Below, piece after piece: positions 7,145 through 14,616 of a stretch of 14,759 nucleotides of DNA. A program made the translations under genes and the position numbers. The first letter of the stretch is position 1, and the number at the start of each line of letters is the position of its first letter. Below the pieces are notes generated by a model that did not search any database, was not told the origin of the DNA, and saw only the letters and a list, made by a program, of their open reading frames with translations. Origin of the DNA: an uncultured Streptococcus sp. (lineage in GTDB: Bacteria; Bacillota; Bacilli; Lactobacillales; Streptococcaceae); the NCBI RefSeq assembly GCF_959025735.1, contig NZ_CAUFJQ010000045.1, forward strand, positions 1 to 14,759, written 5' to 3'.

Positions 7145-7944
7145 TAGATCCGGACCTCCTGATCTGGTAAATCAATGGTTACGGGAGTCTCAATATCCAG
7201 TCGACGTTCAATGTGGCGGCCTAGCATTTCAATGAGAATGTTAACAATCCAGTAAACAATCGATACCGTGATAAAGCGTTCAAAGTACTTCAAATCGCTC
7301 CCCCCAATAATCCGTGCTTGAGCAAAAATTTCAACCACACTGGCACTAAAGGCGAGCGAGGTCCCCTTGGTTAAGCCAATGAGAGAGTTGATTAAGGTCG
7401 GGGTTGCAACGACTGCTGCATTGGGAATAATAATCCGGCGATAAACTTGACGGTTGGTCATCCCAAGACTACGCGCTGCCTCAATTTCACCAGGATCCAC
7501 TGATAAAATGGCTGCCCGGATGGTTTCACTCGCATAAGCTGCCTCATTGAAGGCAAGAGCCACAATTGCAAACAGCTCAGCTGGAATGGCATTAATATTA
7601 AAAGCTGTTCCATAGGACTGATTGATCGCTTTTAAAATAAGAGGAATCCCATAATAGGTCAACATCAACTGAACCAACAAAGGAGTCCCCCGTAAAAAAC
7701 TGACAAAAACAGCTTGAATCGGGTAGAGGATTCGTACACGATTAATTTTGACCAGAGCAAAAATCATGGCAAAAATAATTCCAAAAAATGCGCCTCCTAG
7801 GGCTAATAAAATCGTTACAGGCAATTTTCCTATGACAGCCGGAAATGCATCCAATACGGCTCTCAAACTAAACAGCTTACTATCTGGAACGTGTTTTAAA
7901 AAGTCAGCATACCAGTTGGCAGCTAAAAGATTAGTTGTAAACAT
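7144..7944 (-). CDS. tcyB: Polar amino acid ABC transporter permease (TcyB/HisM-type)
   Basis: This gene encodes a 266-residue inner-membrane permease with several hydrophobic segments (for example about 40-65, 124-135, 175-195 and 224-240). It carries the cytoplasmic EAA loop (EAARSLGMTNRQVYRRIIIP, 155-174), where the ATPase docks. It belongs to the His/Glu/Gln/Arg/opine permease family. A GTG at 7989 would add 15 residues, but that codon lies upstream of the predicted -10 box, while the ATG at 7944 has AAAGGAAG about 8 nt ahead; the ATG is chosen. The pair has no substrate-binding protein beside it; the gap to the helicase gene holds only a terminator and hairpins. Cystine or glutathione uptake is inferred from context only. 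Confidence 0.9.
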   Translation of the reverse strand: MFTTNLLAANWYADFLKHVPDSKLFSLRAVLDAFPAVIGKLPVTILLALGGAFFGIIFAMIFALVKINRVRILYPIQAVFVSFLRGTPLLVQLMLTYYGIPLILKAINQSYGTAFNINAIPAELFAIVALAFNEAAYASETIRAAILSVDPGEIEAARSLGMTNRQVYRRIIIPNAAVVATPTLINSLIGLTKGTSLAFSASVVEIFAQARIIGGSDLKYFERFITVSIVYWIVNILIEMLGRHIERRLDIETPVTIDLPDQEVRI

Positions 7945-7973
7945 TTTTGTTACTTCCTTTCTCGAACATAAAC

Positions 7974-8003
7974 ATTCTATCACATTCACTATCGGAATTC
8001 CAA
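7974..8003 (-). promoter_or_regulatory. Promoter of tcyBC
   Basis: On the - strand the order is -35 TTGGAA (7998-8003), an 18-nt spacer, and -10 TAGAAT (7974-7979) preceded by TGA, making an extended -10. The predicted leader is about 23 nt before the ATG at 7944. Confidence 0.65.
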
Positions 8004-8016
8004 AAATTGCTACAGA

Positions 8017-8055
8017 AATAGAAAAATGATAGACTACTCAAATTTAGTCTATCAT
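8017..8055 (-). terminator. Terminator of the DEAD-box helicase gene
   Basis: ATGATAGACTA (8026-8036) and TAGTCTATCAT (8045-8055) form a perfect 11-bp stem with an 8-nt loop. On the - strand it is followed by TTTTTCTATTT. The stem is AT-rich, so it may be leaky into tcyBC. Confidence 0.7.
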
Positions 8056-8079
8056 AATTTTAGACAAGTTCCTAATAGT

Positions 8080-8106
8080 TTTTCTTTATGGAGTTCATAA
8101 AGAAAA
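8080..8106 (-). repeat. Second inverted repeat downstream of the helicase gene
   Basis: TTTTCTTTATG (8080-8090) and CATAAAGAAAA (8096-8106) form a perfect 11-bp AT-rich stem with a 5-nt loop. It lies between the helicase stop and the terminator at 8017-8055 and has no proper U-run of its own. It may be an extra 3'-UTR stem-loop. Confidence 0.65.
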
Positions 8107-8140
8107 TCTATGTTTTCTTCTGAACATTTGAAAGAAGGGG

Positions 8141-9484
8141 TTAGAAAGTTTGACGTTTGGCCTTTCGTTCTGCCCGACCACGCGCACGGTTTTCAGCTCG
8201 CTTAGCTTTTCTCCTCTTTTCATCAACTGCCCATTTGATTTTTTTCTTGTAGCCTGGTTTGATTTTTTTCTTTTTCTTCTTCACCAGACCAATCATTTCG
8301 ATGTCGAGTTTCTCTTGCTTTTTCTCACGATTCGCCCGTCTGTCCCGATCATAAGTATCTTCAATAACCCCATTTTTCAACACTTTCGGTACGAAACGAA
8401 TTCCCATTTTTTCTAGTTCACGGATATCTGAATCATCACTCGGTTGATAAAGGGTAATGGCTACACCTGGTAGACCATTACGTCCTGTTCGACCGACTCG
8501 GTGAACAAAGAAAGAAAGATCTTGTGGAATAGCATCGTTGATGACATGACTCACCCCTTCGATATCAATTCCACGAGCCGCTAAATCTGTGGCCACAATA
8601 TACTCAAAATCAAGATTTTTAACCTGATTCATGATCCGTTTCCGTTCACGTGGTGGGATATCTCCGTGAATCTTTGCCACTTTCAATCCCTGAGCCACCA
8701 AATAGGCATGGAGATCATCTGCTCTCGTTTTGGTATTAACGAAAATCATGGCCAAATAAGGTTGCAAGGTCTTGGTCAATTGGTAAATTTGCTCATTTTT
8801 ATCCCGACCCTTGGTGGAAACCAGCCAATTATCGATGGTATCTGAAATCACCGTCTTAGTCTTAATTTGCTCCATGACTGGGTTTGAGAGATATTTTTTC
8901 AAGAAAGGCTGCAATTTTTGCGGAATGGTGGCTGAAAAAACTAAAAATTGCAGTTGTTGCGGAAGACTTGAAGCAATCTTATCCACAGTAGACAAGAATC
9001 CCATGTCCAGTGTCATATCTGCCTCATCCACCACAAAAGTATGGGCCTTATGAATAGCCAGATCACCCGATGCAACCAGATCATAAATCCGGCCTGGAGT
9101 TCCAATCACGATATGTGGTTGTTTGACCTGCAGTTTTTCAATCTGACGGCTTTTATCCGTTCCTCCAACATAATTTACAATCCGAATCTCTTTTTCAGAA
9201 TGACTAGCGATTTGACGAGCAGCTTGGTAAATTTGCGTCGCCAACTCCCGACTAGGAGCCGTGATGACCGCTTCTACTTGTTGGCTGTCTTCATTTAAGG
9301 TTTGAAAAATCGGCAAGAGGAAAGTATGGGTTTTCCCAGAACCTGTCTTTGACTCTCCTACCAAATCATTTCCAGCTAGGACAATCGGAATTAGTTTTTC
9401 CTGTACTTCGGTTGCTTCTCTAAAATTGATTTCTTTCAGTGCCTCTTGAATATAGGGCTTAAAATTAAACTCTGTAAATTTCAT
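8141..9484 (-). CDS. cshB: DEAD-box ATP-dependent RNA helicase, CshB-like
   Basis: This gene encodes a 447-residue cytoplasmic RNA helicase. The motifs run in order: Q-motif region FREATEVQ (21-28), motif I SKTGSGKT (45-52), PSREL (77-81), TPGR (129-132), motif II DEAD (153-156), SAT (184-186), ATDLAARGID (298-307) and HRVGRTGR (328-335). A very basic tail from about 379 to the end, including a KKKKKK run and Arg/Lys-rich repeats, probably binds RNA or ribosomes. The lack of a DbpA-type RNA-binding domain and the length suggest CshB, with roles in cold growth, ribosome assembly or RNA decay. An ATG at 9502 would add six residues but lies at the predicted transcription start; the ATG at 9484 has AAAGGA upstream and is chosen. 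It has its own promoter. Confidence 0.93.
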   Translation of the reverse strand: MKFTEFNFKPYIQEALKEINFREATEVQEKLIPIVLAGNDLVGESKTGSGKTHTFLLPIFQTLNEDSQQVEAVITAPSRELATQIYQAARQIASHSEKEIRIVNYVGGTDKSRQIEKLQVKQPHIVIGTPGRIYDLVASGDLAIHKAHTFVVDEADMTLDMGFLSTVDKIASSLPQQLQFLVFSATIPQKLQPFLKKYLSNPVMEQIKTKTVISDTIDNWLVSTKGRDKNEQIYQLTKTLQPYLAMIFVNTKTRADDLHAYLVAQGLKVAKIHGDIPPRERKRIMNQVKNLDFEYIVATDLAARGIDIEGVSHVINDAIPQDLSFFVHRVGRTGRNGLPGVAITLYQPSDDSDIRELEKMGIRFVPKVLKNGVIEDTYDRDRRANREKKQEKLDIEMIGLVKKKKKKIKPGYKKKIKWAVDEKRRKAKRAENRARGRAERKAKRQTF

Positions 9485-9512
9485 TTTCTCAGTTCCTTTC
9501 ATGATCTCTATT

Positions 9513-9521
9513 ATTATATCA
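9513..9521 (-). promoter_or_regulatory. Extended -10 promoter of the helicase gene
   Basis: On the - strand the sequence is TGATATAAT, a perfect -10 (9513-9518) with a TGn extension. No good -35 was found. The predicted start is near 9506, giving a short leader to the ATG at 9484. Confidence 0.7.
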
Positions 9522-9588
9522 GAAAAGCTGTCTTCTTGCCTCTCTTATGGGTCATTTTTCCTAACCAGCGAAGTCTCTCTGAGTCAGC

Positions 9589-9615
9589 AAAAAAACGATG
9601 GGCAAGCCCACCGTC
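9589..9615 (-). terminator. Intrinsic terminator of the rsmH-ftsL-pbp2X-mraY operon
   Basis: On the - strand a GC-rich hairpin (GACGGTGGGC pairing with GCCCATCGTT, some G-U) is followed by seven T (9589-9595). It begins a few bases after the mraY stop at 9619. Confidence 0.85.
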
Positions 9616-9618
9616 GTT

Positions 9619-10611
9619 TTATAGGTAGAGAAGGACTAGAGTCACGACACTTGTCACCAAGGCAATGCTCCACATAAAGGCATCCACTTTCCATTCTGAC
9701 CAGTTTTGCCCATTGCCAGAAAGGCCACCCAGTTCTAAATGATGGTGGAAAGGAGTCATTCGGAAAATCCGACGTCCTTCCCCGTAACGTTTCTTGGTCC
9801 ATTTGAAATAGGCTACTTGTAGCATGACAGAACCTGTCTCAAACACATAGACAAGACCAATCAAGAGCAGGGTCCACTCTACATGCAGAGCCATTGACAA
9901 GGCTGCAAGCATCCCTCCAAGAGCAAGACTACCGACATCTCCCATAAAGATTTTAGCTGGCTTGTGGTTGAAGACAAAGAATCCAAGCAAGGCCCCAATC
10001 ATACTTAAGGTGACAAAGAGAATATCCCATTTTCCTTGCATATAGGCAATAAAGGAATAGGCACTCAGGCTAATGGCAACGGAGATGCTGGCTAATCCAT
10101 CAATCCCATCTGTCAAATTGACAGCATTTGAAAAACCAACCAACCAAAATAAAGCAAAGAGAATGTAGAAATGGCCCAAGTAAAGTTCATATCCGAAAAC
10201 ATTCAAAAGGCTTCCTGCACCGTGGCGTTCAGAAAAAATATAGAAGATGATTCCACCAACGAGTTGAAGGGCCAATTTTTGTTTTGGATTGAGACCTTCA
10301 TTAATCTTACGAAAAACTTTTAAAAAGTCATCCAAAAATCCAACAATTCCATAAAGAATCAAGATAAATAGAATCAGTTGAACAGGGCGCGTGAAATTTC
10401 CAGTCAATACGGTAACGACAAAACTAACTAGAACGGCTGTAATGAGAAATACAACTCCACCCATTGTCGGAGTGCCAGCTTTCGCTTTGTGTTGTTTCAC
10501 ATCTTCATGCATTTGTTGCCCAGAAATATGAGCACGATGGTAAAATCGAATAAAGGCTGGAATAGCAGCCACTGTTAATAGAAACGATACAAGGATCGTA
10601 GCAATATACAT
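9619..10611 (-). CDS. mraY: Phospho-N-acetylmuramoyl-pentapeptide transferase (MraY)
   Basis: This gene encodes a 330-residue polytopic membrane enzyme that transfers phospho-MurNAc-pentapeptide from UDP to undecaprenyl phosphate, making lipid I on the cytoplasmic face. Key family residues are seen: the aspartate pair in GFLDDFLK (DD at 94-95), [10 protein letters not shown] (165-174), [12 protein letters not shown] (222-233), and the histidine cluster [11 protein letters not shown] (286-296). About ten hydrophobic segments alternate with these loops. The ATG at 10611 lies 1 nt after the pbp2X stop (10613-10615), and its AGGAGA ribosome-binding site is inside the last pbp2X codons, so the two are translated in close sequence. 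It is the last gene of the operon. The lipid I made here is the precursor used by PBP2X and PBP1A. Confidence 0.98.
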   Translation of the reverse strand: MYIATILVSFLLTVAAIPAFIRFYHRAHISGQQMHEDVKQHKAKAGTPTMGGVVFLITAVLVSFVVTVLTGNFTRPVQLILFILILYGIVGFLDDFLKVFRKINEGLNPKQKLALQLVGGIIFYIFSERHGAGSLLNVFGYELYLGHFYILFALFWLVGFSNAVNLTDGIDGLASISVAISLSAYSFIAYMQGKWDILFVTLSMIGALLGFFVFNHKPAKIFMGDVGSLALGGMLAALSMALHVEWTLLLIGLVYVFETGSVMLQVAYFKWTKKRYGEGRRIFRMTPFHHHLELGGLSGNGQNWSEWKVDAFMWSIALVTSVVTLVLLYL

Positions 10612-10612
10612 C

Positions 10613-12892
10613 TTAGTCTCCTAATGTTAACGTAATCTTTTTAGTTTTATTGAGTGAGGTGTTCATTTTGACACTTTGTTTGGTTACTTTCTTTCCACTA
10701 CCTTTATAGGTAATCTCAATTCCAGTCCATTCTCCAAAGATGTCCGCATTTTTCTTTGTCCAACCGTACATATCTGGAACCGCATCAAAGTCTTCTGTCA
10801 ATAACAATACTTGCTGATTGGCTTTGACTTTAGAGCCTACATCCACAGACATTTTGCGGATATTTTCCCCGGTTCCTAGGACAATTGGTTGCACCAAATT
10901 GCGACGCAATTCTTCTGAATAAGCACCTGGGCTCAAATTTTGTTTCAGATTCAACTCCTTAGAGAGAGTTTCTACTGAAGGGATTTTGTAGGTCGTTTCT
11001 TTGGTCACACCATCCAAGGTTGGTGCCTCTGATGTTAGATTCAATTCATCCTTCAAAGCAACTGCATCTTCCAAAATAGGATTGACCAGTTCTCCAAAGC
11101 TGGTGTTTGAGAATTTCACTTCTGGTTGTTGGACCGTCACATACATGATGAATTCAGGATCTTCTGCAGGTGTCATGGCTACAACCGAGTTGATATAATC
11201 ATTTTCTCCTTGCAAGTATCCTTGATCTGTCGCCATTTGGCCAGTCCCTGATTTCACCGCAACGTTTTGACCGGGTACCTGAATGATGGGTCCATCACTG
11301 TACAAGCTTCCATACTCTGGATCTGTTCCGACGGTGATCATATAGTTCCGTGTCTGTTGCGCAGCTGATCCTGAAACTGGTTTTCCAACAACTTCTTTTT
11401 TTGATTTGCGGGCTGTGTCTGATTTTTTATCGTAAATAGCACTAATAAACTTCGGCTCCAACATTTCCCCATCATTTGCAATGGCAGAAAATGCACGCAA
11501 CATCTGCGTTTGGGTCACCGAAATCCCCTGACCAAAAGAAGACATGGCTTGACTGACATAATCCCCTGGAAGACTTCCATAAGCTTCATTTCCCATTCCA
11601 AAACGGGTCGGAAGACTGAATTTAAAGCGGGTTAGGTAGTCCATCCAGACAGCATTTCCCATCTTTTGCTCTAAGCGAGTCATCCCCACGTTACTTGAGT
11701 GAGCAAAGCCCTGTGCGATATTCATATAGCGACCTTCAGTCAGTCCCATATTGACATCCCAGTCACGAATGGTCGCATCTTTTACCTGTAGTTCGTTACT
11801 GTAGTATACCTCATTATAGGCTGGGAAGGTCCCATGATCAATCGCCGAAGCTAATATCATGACCTTCATGGTTGAACCAGGTTCATATTGATCTTGATAA
11901 AGGATGGTATTCCAGGTTTTCAAGTTTTTCAGATCCAACCCTTGTTTGGTATCCGCATTATAGGTTGGACGTTGCGTTGTCGCCAGGATTTCTCCAGTTT
12001 TTGCACTCACAAGAGTCGCACTAACATACTTTCCTTTTACCTTTTCTTGGAAAACATCCATACGTGTCTCGAGGTAGGTCTGCAATTCTGCTGAGATGGT
12101 CGTATAAACATCTTTTCCATCTTCTGTTTTGACAGAAACCTTATCTGAACCAGGAACGATATTCCCGTTTCGGTCTTTGTCATAGGTGATGACTCCATTT
12201 TGACCAGCGAGAATACGATCGAGGGATTTCTCCATTCCTGATTGCCCCTTCAAGGTTTTATTTCCCTCTTTATCTTCTTGAAGAGAGGCCTGACCTATAA
12301 ATTGAGAGGCAAAAACTCCATTTTTATAGCTCCGATTTGGACTGGTTGTAAAGGCAACACCTTCAATCTTCGCCGCTTCCATGGCCTCACGGATGGCTGT
12401 CATATTACTATAAGTTATGCCGTTTCCGTTCGAGCCAAAAGAAACCTGTTTCAATTTCTTTTGCGACAACTGTTGAATGACGTAATCCTCATCCATCCCT
12501 AAGTACTGCTTAAAGATTTCTGCTACTTTTTTAAATTGGCTCTCTTCTACATAGAGGACTTTCCCAGTTGCTGATTTGTACTTTTTATCAATAACGGCAT
12601 AAACGTTATAGGTCGTAGCATCTTCTGCAATTACTGCTCCATTTCGGTCATAGATCGTTCCACGTTTTGCAGGAACAATGACCGTCTGCTCATGGACTTT
12701 TTTTGCTTGATCCGATAAGGTCACACCGAATTTTTTGTCAGTTCCAATAATCATTGCAAAATTAATCAGAAAGAGAAAAAAGAGGAAAATCGCCAGTACA
12801 CTGAGATTTTTCCCAACTTGTTTTCGATTCTGATCCGGCAAGCGACGTTTCTTTATCGAATACCTGATTAAAAATTTTTTAAATTTATTCAT
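10613..12892 (-). CDS. pbpX: Penicillin-binding protein 2X, septal class B transpeptidase
   Basis: This gene encodes a 759-residue class B PBP, the septal transpeptidase working with FtsW and FtsL. A short basic cytoplasmic tail precedes one membrane span (about 31-50); the pedestal domain includes RGTIYDRNG (77-85). In the transpeptidase domain the active-site motifs are STMK (Ser340 nucleophile), SSN (399-401) and KSGT (547-550). Two PASTA-like repeats occupy about 640-759, ending ITLTLGD. All catalytic motifs are intact. The residue before KSGT is Val, whereas I recall Leu in susceptible pneumococcal PBP2X; this may simply be species variation. A GTG at 12904 adds four residues, but homologues start near the ATG at 12892, which I chose. 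No Shine-Dalgarno is seen; the 8-bp overlap with ftsL suggests translational coupling. Confidence 0.97.
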   Translation of the reverse strand: MNKFKKFLIRYSIKKRRLPDQNRKQVGKNLSVLAIFLFFLFLINFAMIIGTDKKFGVTLSDQAKKVHEQTVIVPAKRGTIYDRNGAVIAEDATTYNVYAVIDKKYKSATGKVLYVEESQFKKVAEIFKQYLGMDEDYVIQQLSQKKLKQVSFGSNGNGITYSNMTAIREAMEAAKIEGVAFTTSPNRSYKNGVFASQFIGQASLQEDKEGNKTLKGQSGMEKSLDRILAGQNGVITYDKDRNGNIVPGSDKVSVKTEDGKDVYTTISAELQTYLETRMDVFQEKVKGKYVSATLVSAKTGEILATTQRPTYNADTKQGLDLKNLKTWNTILYQDQYEPGSTMKVMILASAIDHGTFPAYNEVYYSNELQVKDATIRDWDVNMGLTEGRYMNIAQGFAHSSNVGMTRLEQKMGNAVWMDYLTRFKFSLPTRFGMGNEAYGSLPGDYVSQAMSSFGQGISVTQTQMLRAFSAIANDGEMLEPKFISAIYDKKSDTARKSKKEVVGKPVSGSAAQQTRNYMITVGTDPEYGSLYSDGPIIQVPGQNVAVKSGTGQMATDQGYLQGENDYINSVVAMTPAEDPEFIMYVTVQQPEVKFSNTSFGELVNPILEDAVALKDELNLTSEAPTLDGVTKETTYKIPSVETLSKELNLKQNLSPGAYSEELRRNLVQPIVLGTGENIRKMSVDVGSKVKANQQVLLLTEDFDAVPDMYGWTKKNADIFGEWTGIEITYKGSGKKVTKQSVKMNTSLNKTKKITLTLGD

Positions 12893-13220
12893 CACTACTT
12901 GCACTCACTGTTTTTCGATTTTCTTTTTGCAGCTTCATTCCTTGGGAGCTAGCCAACTGTGATAAGCGGTCATAACGTGTTAATTCATTGACCTCTTGAC
13001 GAACATCTGCCAATTCCGTCTTTTTGGCTTCTAGTTCCGTATTCAAATCAGTCAACTCACTTTGAACTTGTAAAATCCGTGTCTGCATAAAGACGATACT
13101 AATGGCTAAAATCACAGCTGTTAGGACAATCGACCCATAAAAAGCCTTTTCTACTCTAGAGAAACGGCGAAAGCGGTCTTGCAGTATCTGTGTTCTTGTT
13201 ATCTCATCTCTTGCTGCCAT
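12885..13220 (-). CDS. ftsL: Cell division protein FtsL
   Basis: This gene encodes a 111-residue bitopic membrane protein of the divisome. There is a short charged N-terminal cytoplasmic part, one membrane span (about 27-46), then a heptad-like coiled coil (about 47-82: [20 protein letters not shown] and on) facing outward. This is the FtsL/DivIC layout, in which the coiled coil pairs with DivIC and DivIB. Sequence conservation in this family is low, so identity rests on topology, length and position between rsmH and pbp2X, the standard place in Firmicutes. The ATG at 13220 has AGAGGAAT ahead, and 11 nt separate it from the rsmH stop. Its 3' end overlaps the pbp2X start. Confidence 0.95.
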   Translation of the reverse strand: MAARDEITRTQILQDRFRRFSRVEKAFYGSIVLTAVILAISIVFMQTRILQVQSELTDLNTELEAKKTELADVRQEVNELTRYDRLSQLASSQGMKLQKENRKTVSASSDE

Positions 13221-13231
13221 ATCAATTCCTC

Positions 13232-14182
13232 TTACTTGTGTATTTTTCGAGCAACCCGTAGTTTTGCTGAATGGGATCGATTATTATCCTCAAGCTCTTC
13301 ATCACTTGGCAAAATAGGTTTCCGGTTGACCAACTCCATCTTTGGTTTCAAATCATCTGGAATAAAGGGAAGTCCCTTTGGAACCTCAACTGTCGAAGCT
13401 TCTTTAAACAATTGTTTGGTCAATCGATCCTCTAACGAATGAAAGGTAATCACAGAAATACGACCATCGAGGGCCAACAAATCCATGGCTTGCTGAATTG
13501 ATTCATCTGCAGCTCCCAGTTCATCATTGACTTCGATACGAATGGCTTGGAAAATCTGTTTAGCAGGATGGCCCTTTTTCTTGAGCTCCTTAGCTGGTTT
13601 AGCAGATTTAATAACCTCTGCTAATTCAGTCGTCGTTTCAATCGGTTTAATTGCTCGTGCTTGCTCAATTTTCCGCGCAATTTGCTTGGAAAATTTGTCC
13701 TCTCCATATTTGAAAAAAATACGGACTAGATCATGGTAATCGTAGCTATTAACGACTTCATAGGCTGTCAAGGAAGCTTCTTGATTCATCCGCATGTCTA
13801 ACGGCGCATCTTTCTTGTAAGAAAATCCGCGTTCCCGTTCATCTAACTGAGGACTAGAGACACCTAGGTCATAACAGATTCCATCAATTTCAGTCACACC
13901 CAATTCGTTTAGACGTTCCTTCAAATGACGAAAGTTATCCTTAATGAAGGTCACCATGCCTTTCTCGATGAATGGAGCTAAACGAATCTTAGCATTCTCA
14001 ATTGCATGCTGATCTTGGTCAAAGGCATAAAGATGGCCCGATTCATTTAATTTTGTTAACAAATATTCGCTGTGGCCTGCCCCACCCAATGTGGCGTCTA
14101 CATAGATCCCATCTGGCTTAACATCCAGCATATCGATCGTTTCATGAAGCAAAACCGTTACATGATGAAATTCTTTACTCAT
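13232..14182 (-). CDS. rsmH: 16S rRNA (cytosine1402-N4)-methyltransferase (RsmH/MraW)
   Basis: This gene encodes a 316-residue cytoplasmic SAM-dependent enzyme that N4-methylates C1402 in the decoding centre of 16S rRNA. Conserved blocks are HVTVLLHE (7-14), the SAM-binding [15 protein letters not shown] (28-42), [10 protein letters not shown] (105-114), PLDMRM (127-132), [20 protein letters not shown] in the middle and [10 protein letters not shown] later. Length and start match what I recall of the pneumococcal protein. It is first in the rsmH-ftsL-pbp2X-mraY operon; the usual mraZ gene upstream is absent here. There is no Shine-Dalgarno before the ATG, and the predicted -10 box (TAAAAT, 14192-14197) is only 9 nt from it, so the message may be leaderless or nearly so. 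Confidence 0.97.
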   Translation of the reverse strand: MSKEFHHVTVLLHETIDMLDVKPDGIYVDATLGGAGHSEYLLTKLNESGHLYAFDQDQHAIENAKIRLAPFIEKGMVTFIKDNFRHLKERLNELGVTEIDGICYDLGVSSPQLDERERGFSYKKDAPLDMRMNQEASLTAYEVVNSYDYHDLVRIFFKYGEDKFSKQIARKIEQARAIKPIETTTELAEVIKSAKPAKELKKKGHPAKQIFQAIRIEVNDELGAADESIQQAMDLLALDGRISVITFHSLEDRLTKQLFKEASTVEVPKGLPFIPDDLKPKMELVNRKPILPSDEELEDNNRSHSAKLRVARKIHK

Positions 14183-14191
14183 ATCTTTACT

Positions 14192-14200
14192 ATTTTACCA
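14192..14200 (-). promoter_or_regulatory. Extended -10 promoter of the rsmH operon
   Basis: On the - strand the sequence is TGGTAAAAT, with -10 TAAAAT at 14192-14197 and a TGn extension. Nine nt separate it from the rsmH ATG. No clear -35 was found. Another promoter further upstream in the 150-bp divergent region cannot be excluded. Confidence 0.5.
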
Positions 14201-14302
14201 CAAATGGGACCAAGATGCACTCCTAAAAGAAAATTCACTAACTAACCCTATCGGACCTTTTCAGATCCTACAAAATACCTAGAAAGGCTTGATTTTATTT
14301 GT

Positions 14303-14326
14303 TTCCTCTAGGATTTATGATACAAT
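14303..14326 (+). promoter_or_regulatory. Promoter of the 59-aa membrane protein gene
   Basis: The -10 TACAAT (14321-14326) is preceded by TGA (extended -10). A weak -35, TTGTTT, lies 16 nt further upstream at about 14299-14304. Only 6 nt separate the -10 from the ATG at 14333, so transcription is predicted to begin at or next to the start codon. Confidence 0.7.
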
Positions 14327-14332
14327 ACTCTT

Positions 14333-14512
14333 ATGAAAATAAGAAAACAGATTCTCATCCCACTTTTATTGGTCGATGCTATCGCTCTCTACTTTTTTCT
14401 AACCACTATTGAGGCTTGGATTTTTTGGCTTGCTGCCCTGATCCTAGTTGGCTCACTTTGGTGGCTCAAAAAAGCCATTCAAGGACAAAAAACAGAGATG
14501 GAAGAAAAATAA
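14333..14512 (+). CDS. 59-residue two-TM membrane protein of unknown function
   Basis: The frame runs from an ATG to a TAA at 14510-14512 and encodes 59 residues. A basic start (MKIRKQ) precedes two hydrophobic segments, about 7-24 and 29-46, followed by a hydrophilic charged tail (KKAIQGQKTEMEEK). This predicts a small membrane protein with two spans and both ends on the cytoplasmic side. I do not recognise the family. Support that it is a real gene: an extended -10 promoter directly ahead and a strong terminator whose stem contains the last codons. No Shine-Dalgarno precedes the ATG, and the -10 is 6 nt away, so a leaderless mRNA is predicted. It is divergent from the rsmH division operon; a link in function is possible but not shown. 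Confidence 0.75.
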   Translation: MKIRKQILIPLLLVDAIALYFFLTTIEAWIFWLAALILVGSLWWLKKAIQGQKTEMEEK

Positions 14513-14537
14513 TTTCTTCCATCTCTGTTTTTCTTTT
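14488..14537. terminator. Strong bidirectional terminator, 20-bp perfect stem
   Basis: The arms 14488-14507 and 14513-14532 are perfectly complementary over 20 bp around the loop AATAA. The stop codon of the 59-aa gene (14510-14512) lies in that loop. TTTTTCTTTT follows on the + strand, and the A-rich 5' arm gives a T-run on the - strand, so it can work both ways. Confidence 0.9.
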
Positions 14538-14587
14538 GTTCCCTCCAAGTAATTTCTTAAATGAAGTAAACGAGCTCTGAAATAGTA

Positions 14588-14611
14588 AAAACTCACCTAA
14601 GGGTGAGTTTT
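14588..14611 (-). terminator. Terminator of the right-edge membrane protein gene
   Basis: AAAACTCACC (14588-14597) and GGTGAGTTTT (14602-14611) form a perfect 10-bp stem with a 4-nt loop, 5 nt past the stop of the - strand gene. The T-run lies within the 3' arm on that strand. Confidence 0.8.
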
Positions 14612-14616
14612 GCTGT

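Noticed and set aside
8150..9298. Several + strand frames opposite the helicase gene
   Set aside because: These are shadows of the helicase reading frame with no promoter or ribosome-binding site and no recognisable domain.
9584..9802. 72-residue - strand frame near the end of mraY
   Set aside because: It overlaps the conserved MraY C-terminal coding sequence in another frame and crosses the terminator.
10613..12892. Possible beta-lactam resistance allele of pbp2X, from Val before KSGT
   Set aside because: STMK, SSN and KSGT are intact, and a single difference from the pneumococcal sequence I recall is expected between species; there is no susceptible reference from this species to compare.
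14183..14332. Possible T-box or riboswitch in the rsmH upstream region
   Set aside because: No specifier-loop layout, no T-box motif and no terminator/antiterminator pair were found; the spacer is only 150 bp and holds two promoters.
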